This document shows positions 11,379 through 21,600 of a DNA stretch of 64,000 nucleotides, in pieces. The position numbers and the translations under genes were made by a program. Under the pieces are notes generated by a model. That model saw only the letters and a program-made list of their open reading frames with translations, searched no databases and had not been told where the DNA came from. Source of the DNA: Macrocystis pyrifera (Eukaryota; Sar; Phaeophyceae; Laminariales; Laminariaceae); assembly GCA_031763025.1 (NCBI GenBank), contig JASSKH010000022.1, positions 92,128-156,127 on the forward strand, given 5' to 3'. Each line of letters starts with the position of its first letter. Position 1 is the stretch's first letter.

Positions 11379-14300
11379 GCTACTACTTATACTACTACTA
11401 TTACTGCTACTGTAATTGCTACCGTGGCATGACTCGTTTCGCTGTTGTGTTTTCCCGGGAGATCAAGCACTGCTGCAATCATGTTCGTCTTCGAGATCAG
11501 CTACTGCCGCTTGTGTGTCTGAATTGGTGCGTGATTATCATGCTCGGGGTACACTCACCACCGGCGAGCTGACGCGCTTCATATATATATATGTACATAT
11601 TGGGTTGCAGGTGCTGGCGAGCTACCCGCGGTCTGGAAACTCACTGCTCCGGAGGGTACTAGAAGAGGTGACAAACGAATTGACAACCCCCCCCCCCCCC
11701 CGTCCCCTTCTCCCCCCTTCCGCAATGGCGGCGTCTGCCCCATTCACGCGTGCGGTCGCCCTCGCCCCCTGCGTTAGTGCAGGAAAAGCAATACCCCTCT
11801 GGCCGTCAATATAATGCCCCTTCTATACTCTGACGTGAACTGAAACGATCATTATATTTTCGTCCAGAGTGGCAATTTTTTTTTGTGTTGCGGCTTTTGG
11901 CACTTGTCAGCCTCTACTACTTCGAGGGGCTATGCATACCAATCAGAACCCACGATGGGCTCGAAAACCATTAAATCGCCGCATGCTTACACACCATGTT
12001 TGGTTCTGATTATTATACAAACTCCCCCGAAACGGTACAAAAGCGCGCGCCGTTGCTACTGCGGTGGAACATACTATTACGGGGGACCATAGTAAATAGG
12101 AACCTACGGTACACACAAAAACCAATGTATTTCACGCTTTTTACTAACAATATTTGGTCCTCTTTACTATGGCCCCCCGTAATAATCAAAACCAAGTAGG
12201 GTTTGTTAGAGTAGGGGGGATGTATGGTTAATTGGGCCCATCGTCGGTTCTGGTTACTACATTTGCCCACCCAGTAGTGTAGTAGGAAAGGTGCGCTGCC
12301 GTTGAAGTTGATGTGCTGCTGGAGCAGCTGTGTTGCGGAGGTTGGTGGAAACGTTTCACACCCTCGAACGGCTCATGATCTAGATCATCGATTCCCACAG
12401 TTCATGATCTATTATCTCTGAAGGCAGATACACCTGTTCACGATCTGTATGATCTGTATGATCTAGCAGCTCATGTTGCCGGGTGCGACCCGCATAATCT
12501 GCATGGTCTAGCGAGCGTTTATTGGGTTGGATCAATTGCCCTATAAGGCAGATCCTGCGCAATCTCCCACAACAGCAGGTGAGGAACTAGATCATCTATC
12601 TGTAGATAGATCAGGTACAGTAGATCATCAACCGTATGTCCGAGGTGTGAAACTCTGGATGTCGTCAATGTATTTCCTGTTGGTTCGCGAGCGCACCCAT
12701 TCACCCACCCGATGTTGTCGTTTCGTTGTTCAATTTGCTGTTGTCGCTGCCGTAGTTGTTCGTTGTTGTTGTTACCTTACCGACGGGGTAGTTGTTTACT
12801 AGGTCGGTTGGAGGGTTGATTAGTTGGTCGGGAGGCTGTCTGGTAGTTGTTTGCGTACCTGGTTGGCTGGTTGGCTGGCGGTTGGTGGCTTGTTGGATTT
12901 TCAGGTTGGTTGACTGGTTAGTTGACCTTGACGTCAGTTGGTTAGTTGATTTTGGTTGGTTGGTGTGTCGATTGGTGAACTGGTTGGTTAACTGACTGGT
13001 TGGTTGGTTGGTTGGTTGGTTGGTTGGTTGGTACGTTGGTTGGTCTGCTGGTGACGTGGCGTTGAACTGTCGCTCACTCGCCCGCTGTTCTCCATCAAAC
13101 GGAGGGTTTTTGCCTGCGGCCTTGGATTGATTTTGTTCTTGGTCAGGTGATGGGGGCCATAACTGGTAGCGACACGCGCGCCGATCGCACTCTCAGCCGG
13201 AGCCTCTCCGTGTTCGGCATGCAGGTGTGTGCATGTTTGGCAACCCGTGAGCTAGCCTGTATGTATTCATCTTGTGTGCATATATCTATTTTTTTTTGTG
13301 TGTATATGTTCATGACAGAAGTTGTGTGTATGTATCCGTTCTTGTGTGTGTCTGTACCCAATGTTTTCTGTCTGTCTGTGCCTGCGTGTGTCCACGTCTG
13401 AACTCGATTGCCACCCAGCTGCTCACCCCATAACAAGATGCCAAGTACAGCAGTTGGGCGAGGTCTGGTTTTGTTTTAGCTGCATGCCACGTAGTGGAAC
13501 AACGGATACAATTCATCGCTGCAACTAAATCAGTAGCAACTGATTATAAGTCGCTATATGCCAAATAGTGGAATGATTGGGTGCAAGACGCCGCTTGATA
13601 CTGGAGAGTGGATTTAATAGACCGCTGCACGCTAGCTCACGGAAGACTCGATTAAAAAGCGCGGCAAGCCTAATCATGGAATCATTGTATTTAAGTCGCT
13701 GCATGCTGAATACTAGAACCGTGAATCGAAAACAGTTAGCTGATGTCGTCAGAAAAACAAATGTGACAATAATCAATGGGTATACATAAAGCCGCTGCAT
13801 CCCAAATAGTACAGCGCTGAATATCGGGTGATCGTGTTTCGCTGCGTGCAAAATAGAAGTGGACCGGTGGCTCAAGTATCGGCCGGTTTGTTGCTTCTGC
13901 TGCTGCTTCTGCTGCTGCTGCTGCTGCGGCCGATAAAGCCGGCAGGAATCTGAATGAAACCCACACGGAACCGAAACGGACCGATTGAACCCGAATGAAG
14001 CCGAACTCAAACCTAAACCAAACGGAAGCGAATCGAGACCAAACGGAAACAAACCGAGACCAAACCGAGACCAAACCGAAACGACCCGAAACCGAACCAG
14101 ACCAAACCCAGATCTAAGCCAGGACGAAAATAAACCGAGACCAAGCCGAACCCGAACCAAACCCAAACCGAGACCAGACTGAGCCAAACGACACCGTTAC
14201 CGAAACCGAACCGAAACTAAAACCAAAGCGAAGCCAAACCGAAACTGAAACCGAAAATAGACCAAAACAAAACCGAGTGGAACCGAAATCAAACCGACAT

Positions 14301-17300
14301 CCCGAAACCCAAACCGAACCAAGCCGAATACGAACCGAAGTCAAAAACGAAAACGGACTTGAACCGAAACCGAAATAAGACAGTAATTTTATTTATTTTA
14401 TTTCGCTGCCGTTTCCCACCACAGGGAGAGGGCGTTGTGGACCACCGCGTGCGGGTGGTGAAGACTCACTACCCGGAGAGGATGGGCTACCGAACGTTCG
14501 AGGGGAAAAAAGCCATCCTCTCGTGCGAAACCCCTTCGACGCCATCAACTCCTACTTCAACATGGCCTTGACCAACACGCACGACAAAAGGTAAGACGTG
14601 AAACCCGATCAGGCTGGTCGAAATATAAGGTGCTTTTGGACCTTTTGTGGCCATAACGTTGTCCCTTGCGTTTACGATCAGACTAGTCTAGAATAGTGCT
14701 CTTGGCCGTGAATACAACCCTTGTTTCACTCTGATGCCGTTATCACACGTAGCGTATCGTCCCGGTCAGATTGGTACATACCACGAAAGTCCTGGAACAT
14801 CCGCGCACGACCGGAGCTAGGGCGGTAGTTCGGTATGAAGCGAGTGGGTGATTTGTTTTTGTTTTTGTTTCCGTTTTTTTTTTTTTTTTTCTTTCTTTCT
14901 TCTAGCTGCAGGCCCCTTGCTCTTCCAGCTGTCTTGCTTGCATCTTATGAATCTTATATCACAATGCGTTTTTTTCTGTCGTTGTCCTCGCCATTATTGT
15001 TGTTTTTATGATTTTTTTTTTTTTAGTTTTTTGCTGTTTTTATCGCTGCTCTTACCTTATCTCATCCATACTACGCTCTTGACGGTGGTCACAAAAAACA
15101 GGCTCCAAACACCAAAACCAATACAGAGAAAAACGCTAAAGTTGTTGACATGCATCCCACCGCTCTGTTTCTAGAGACGCAAGGAGATTTTTTTGGGGGC
15201 TCTTCATGTTGGGATATGAATACCCGTACCTTCCTTACACTCCGGGCAGAGTGGTTGGTATGCACCAGATTTATTCTAGCGGCTTCGTGTCTCGCTGCAG
15301 TAGTACCGCGCGCACTCTCTCTCTTTAGACTAGGGTCTATGAATAGGCCCCGCCGCCTACATGGACGGTGGCGGGGGCATATTGCGACATGTGAATGACA
15401 CTGTCGGCAAACTTCTTGACGCAAAATGTCGAACATGCATAGCTAACGTAGATACCTCTAAGGGTCGTGCGACATTACATTTGAGTATCGCGTACGATTT
15501 AAAAAAAAGATTGAAACGATAGCGAAGGATACCTGAGGGAAAGCTCGATCCTTGGATCTCGATTCTCATGAGACGTGGACCAGTTTTGATGTGTCACGCT
15601 CTCTCTATACTTGGTACCTGGTGTACATGTCAAGCCTGCACGAGTCGATGTACGAGGAGTTCCACGAGCTTTGGGACGGCATGATCCGGAACGAAATAAA
15701 GGTCAGTTGGTTGAAATCGTCAAGCTGCTGTTGTTGTTGTTGGTGGTGGTGGTGGTGGTTGTGTGGTTGCAGTTGTTGTTGTTGTTGTGGTTGTTGGTGG
15801 TGTTGGTGGTGTTGGTGTTGTTGTTGGTGTTGCTGCTGCTGCTGCTGCTGCTGTTGCTGTTCTCGCATTAAATAGCATCGCCATCATGTACCGCAGCATT
15901 TTGCCGCAAGGTCCCGAAAGGAAAAAAGTACTGCAAACGCAAGGTTCGTATGGTACGATAAAACATTGTCGTTACTGCTTTGTGATAGGTATACAGCATG
16001 TGCCATAGGAGGAGTTTTTGGGAAGGCGTGGCGCCAACGTCTCAGCCTCGATCACAGAAAAAAGTATGCCACTCTGGGCGTGAATATAAGGACCGTTGAG
16101 GGGACCGTTGAGGTGTCATCCTGAACACATAACGGTCCTTGCATGTTCCGTCCACCGTGGTAGACCTGAAGAGAGCAAGCGATAAACCGTAATACAGTAG
16201 TACTCTTTCTTCACCCTTTGTAAACCTTACAAGTTTGCAAGCGTGCGTTTGGTACCTACCTCAAAAGGGCGTTTTGAGTTCGCTCGGGAATGATGCGATG
16301 GTTGAAGAAAACGCTAGATTGTTTTTTTTTTTTCAGAACGGGAAGGGCTCGAAGGTTGCCAATAACTACCGAACAACGTTAAGGTGACATTCGGAAGTAT
16401 CTTGGTCGAGAGGGAGCCTTTCGAAAATAGAAGTATGTTCGACTTTTATGACGAGGGAGCATAGTAAATAGGACCAAATATTGTTGGTAAAAATAGGTAA
16501 ATATATAGGTTTTAATGCATACCATAGGTCCTATTAAATATGGACCCCCCGTACCGCTGTTGTCAGCACCCGTACCGCTGTTGTCGAGTGAACGAGAACT
16601 GAAAAAAACGGTCGCATCACCCCTGTGCGAAACTCAACGCCATCTACGGCAGGTGTCTTATGCAATTTGGGGTACCTGGGTGTAAAAAAAAAAACTTGTT
16701 TTGTGGTTCTGGTCATCCCTGCGAGACTGCTGTGGATTCTCTATATACGCCCGCAACGTTGGAAACTCTGCGTGTCAGCTTGCCAGCGGTTTCAGAAGCG
16801 GGGCTTCGAGCCTCGAGCCAGAGCGCTCCACCGCACGTACCCAGTCGAAAAAAATGGCCGCCGTTTCGTGTCATGTGTACAAGAACGCCTCTTCGAGCTG
16901 TGCCTATGTGCACATGCCTCGGCTGCGTGTGATCTACGCTCCTTGCGAACGGTAGATGTTGGTCAGTTACTCCCCTGGATAATATCAGTGGTAAATGTTT
17001 TGCATTTTCGTTATCAATTCCTCACCTACGTCTGATCGCGCTGGCTCTCCGTGTCCCTAACGTTTTCGGCCGTTTTCGTTGCTTTCGTCGTTTTCCTATT
17101 TTTTTGTTCATCTTTTTCGTCCCGTTTCGTTACTTTTTCGTATTTTTCGTCGGATTCGTTCTTAATTGCGATTTTTGTGTTTTTCCATTATTTTCCGTTT
17201 CTCTCCGGATTCTTCGTGTTTGCCATTTTCGTCATCTTCTTGGCGGTTTCGTGACGGTCCCGTCGGTTTCGTGCTGGTTTCGTCGGTTCCTTTGATTGGA

Positions 17301-18582
17301 CGAGAAGGTGTGGGAACGGTTTCACAGGTACTGGCTCTCGAGCGGCGTGCCGGTGCACGCGGTGCGCTACGAGGACTTGCTGGTGCACCCCCAGGAATGC
17401 CTCAGGGATCTCGTCGCCTTCGTTTATGTGAGCTGGCTGCTGGCGACTGATGACATTGTTTTTCTCTTTCTGCCTTCATCTAAGCGAGTTACTGCACCCG
17501 GCAACTGGTGAACATTGTTTCACCTCGTCGGCTTCGTCTGTGGTGTGTGAGCCATACAGGTAGCTGGTAACATTATCCACTCCATCTGTGCGCCTGAGCT
17601 ATGTACTGGAAAAAAAACTTGTCACATTGTTTCGCCTCCTCGGCCTCATCTCTGTGAGAGGTACATGCTGGCAGATTCGTAACATTGTCCGCCCCCTCGG
17701 CTTCATCTATGCAGCATGTGGACTGCTGGTGGCCGGTGAACCGTTGCAGCCCTCGTCGGCTTCGTCCTTGAGATACTGGTAGCTGGTCACCGGTAACACT
17801 GCAACGGGTGTGTTTTGTACGGTTTATATTCTGGGGCGTACCCGGGTACATACCCGGATACATACCCAGGTACATACCCGGATACATACCCGGATACATA
17901 CCCGGGTATGACCGAAAAACCAGGCTTACTACCCGAGCAGTGCTACGGCAGGGGATTGAAGTTTTGGAGCCCAGGTACACCTGCCCGATATGCAGAGTAG
18001 CGGCCTCTCTATAGTGCCGGCTGAGTAGTGCCGGCTGCCCGCCAAAGTGCGTGTGCCTGTCGAATCGCTTGACACAGGTGGGCAAATGGGCTGACCAGTG
18101 CGGCAGAGTGCGGAGTAGTTATTACGGGGGACCATAGTAAATAGGACCTGCGGTACACACAAAAACCTATATATGTTCACCCTTTTTTTTGGCAGCAATA
18201 TTTGGTCTTACTTGCTATGCCCCCCCGCAATAGTGCCGGTTGCCTCTGTATATATTGATGTATGTATACAATAGTGCCGGTGTTTTGGGTGGGCTGTCGC
18301 GTACCGGCACTAAAGACGGGCCATTGCTGTATTTGGGTGTATTTGGATACGACGTCTGTTTTCACCGTATTTTTCGTTTCGCTCTTGGCACTACTCCACT
18401 ACTTGTGTGCCGGGCTTAAGCCTACAGTTTTTTTCCCCCCCTCGAAGTCGGTTGTTGGGTGCTGCCCCTATATAGGCCCCAGAAAGAGTTATTACGGAGG
18501 GCCATAGTAAATAGGACCTACGAGTAGAAACAATAACCTATGTATTTCGCTATTTTTACAAACAATATTTGGTCCTATTCAC

Positions 18583-18615
<33 letters not shown>

Positions 18616-21600
18616 CCATCACTTTTACTTCCCAGCCCACTCGTAGGAGGTTTTACCCTCGACGATCTTCTGGACAAGCCGTGGTCACAGGTGTTGTCCC
18701 TTCTCCCCCCCGGTACGTGCCTTTAGTTTTTATCGCGCATAGGGTTCAGCATTCCCACTGCTCGTCGATTTTCATCGAATGTAGCCAACTCACGCTCTCG
18801 CGCTTTCCGCTTATCAATTTTTTATGCAAGAAAAAGTCCCTATGAGCATGCACTCGGTGGGACTTGAACCCACGAAATTGATCTTGACAGGCACGCGGAC
18901 CACCTACCAAGCCACCGGGGACGCCGGTTTTTGGCCCCCAGTAATAGGTGCTTTCCCTGTAAGGCAAACACATGTCACCCGGGTATTACCCCTAGAGTTT
19001 TTTACTACCTAGAAGTCTACTGCGTAGATGCTCTACTGCCTAGACACACGCATCGCCGTAAGCATTGCTTGCCTCCTCCGCTTCATCCGTGCGAGGTGCA
19101 GATTGCATGCGACGGTAGGGTTACCAAACGCGTGCCTTCTCGTGCGCGCGGGTCCTATTGCGAGGGACTCCGTTCCTTCTCACCCAGAAAGTGATGCTGA
19201 GATACAAAGGAAGCTTTCGCCCCGATGATGGACCATCCCGCAGCAATACACAGGCTTATCACACTAAAAAGCTAAAAAATAGTGAAAAATCAGCAGACAG
19301 CGGTATTGGGTACGCAGAGCAGCCCGATCGGTCGTAAAAATGTTTTTTTTTTTTTTTTTTTCACACAGCCTACAGGTGGATATTGATAAAACACGCATGA
19401 TATTTGCTACGATGTCGTTTTTTTCCCCGATCTCGATTTAGGGGTCCCTTCATCGGATTTGTTTTTGGCGACTACGTGATACCGGTACCCCCCTGTATAT
19501 CGCGGCAGCACGCGTCGGTGGATGACGATGCTGCACTGCTGTGGCACCGCGGCGCGGCCTTCCACCCCACGGGTCCGCACCGCCAAACATGCTTCCGGTA
19601 TTTTTATGGGGGGTGGGGGCATAGTTATAAGAACCCACGATGCACCCAAAAACAACTATGTCCCCCCTATGTTTTACGCACTCTATGCGGTTCTGATTAC
19701 TTTTGATATTTTCCCCGTAAAGTAGATTGTTTTATTTCTCAGGGCGCGGGAAGGCCTCTTCTGGCTTTATCATGCTAGTTTTAAGTGTGGGAGGGCGGTC
19801 GCTCGAGGGGTCAAACCGCGGTCTGCCGATAGCATTGAGCAAATGTGGTCCGCACCGACGCTGTGCACCATGTCCCTCTGGGTTTTGCGGTACCGATCGT
19901 TTTCCGACCGACCCAGTGTTGCCGACGAACTTCCACCGACCGATATTGCGGAACATACCCGTCCCAATGCCACCATAAAAAAAAATCGTCCGAAACGTTT
20001 TCTGTAAAAACAAAATAAAATAAAACGGTCCAGTGATCTACAACGACCTTACCGGGCGATCGACTACCCAACCAGCCAACCAGTAAGAACGGCCAGCCGT
20101 TGCGATTGATCAATTAACCGACCAGCAGATCTACCATGTAAATGATTTACCGTAACGTAACGACCGGCCTTATCGACGGACAGTATCGACGTACCGATGA
20201 TTCGTCACACAACCGACCGACCAACTAACCAACCAACCAACCGACCGACCAACCCAAAGGACCAAGCGTACCGTCCAGCCTTTGCTGACTTTATTGATCG
20301 ACCGGGGAGACCGAACGATCAATCAAACCGCCCATCCACATGACGACTTCCCACCAGGTATACCAATCTACCGACCGAAAGACCGACCGACCAACCAACC
20401 AATCTGAACGACCAACCGCACCGACCATGCCGACCAGGAAATCTCCGCGGGCGAAGTGGAGCGCACCTTCGGCGATCGAATACACCGAGCCACGGCGATG
20501 ATTACGACAACGCCCAGAAAAATGGCGGTCGCGGAAGGGGGGACAAGCACAGGTAACGGTGTCAACCGCGGCGGCGGCGGCGGGGGGGGTGGTGGTGGTG
20601 GTGCCTGTGATGGTGGATGTGGGGGTGACGGGGGAGAGATGGCGGGGGGGCGGAGCGCGGCGGGGCTTTACCGACCTCGATCGGCCGCTTCCGGCGTTGG
20701 TGGCAGTCTTGCGAGGCATTTCAGTCAGGGGCAGGTGATATTTTCGTGACGGGTGCGTTTGTGTTGTGTTACGTTATGTTGTGTTGTGTTTGTGTGTGAG
20801 ACCCGTTTCTCCGAGGGGCAGGCTTTCGGGTGTACAATTGTACTCGTACCTGGTGCATGGTACATGTTGCCTGTGTTATTTAGGGTATGTTGTACATCTT
20901 GTTTTTCACCAAACGTTTTTTTCGCTGCACGATATACTTCGTCCGTATTGTAAATCGATGTAATATACTCGATGGTACAAGCCGATAATTGGTCGGAGCT
21001 ATGTACTGTTCTGCTGCTGCTGCTACTCGTCCAAACAAGCCGGGCGCTTCGTTGCCTTGTTCGGTCTTGTCGTTATCTCGCGGCCTGTTGTCAAGAAACA
21101 CTTTTTGTTCTCTCTGCGTCTGTCTGTCTGTCTGTCTGTCTGTATCTCTCGTGCCTCGACCGCACCAAACCTTTCGCGGCCGTCGGTAAAAAAACCAACA
21201 CGATTGCGCTCGAGCCGTTTCCTCTATTGTTGTGCTCGTATCGGTGGACGTTTAAAATATATATATAGTGGTAGTAGGTACGTACAGTAGCGCACCTTCG
21301 CCCCCCCCCTGACGCTTCCTACTTGGGGAGATTTCTATCCCTCACCCCATAAACGGATTTTTTATACTTATGGCAGACCAACCGCACGGCGTAGGCTAGA
21401 CAGCGAAAGTATAGCTGAAAAATCACACACAGAAACGGGAATTCCGAAAGTCCGACGAGATTGATTGGGGGAGTTTCTCACTTGAGGGTCGACAGTCAGA
21501 AAATAGATTAGCCTCAATCAACCCTTTCTAAACTGCAAGTGTTTTGAGGGGGGAAACCACTCAAATTCCAAGTAGTTTGTCCCCAAAATGGGACTCTAGC

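Noticed and set aside
11183-11572. Poly-Tyr, poly-Thr and poly-Leu frames
   Set aside because: Microsatellite (TAC)n in a sulfotransferase intron.
13985-14344. Frames on both strands with repeated PNRDQTE / FGLVRF
   Set aside because: Products of the CCGAAACC minisatellite.
14425-14590. Sulfotransferase as a pseudogene
   Set aside because: A single missing base is the only defect in nine exons, and similar losses occur in two other genes, so an assembly error is the simpler reading.
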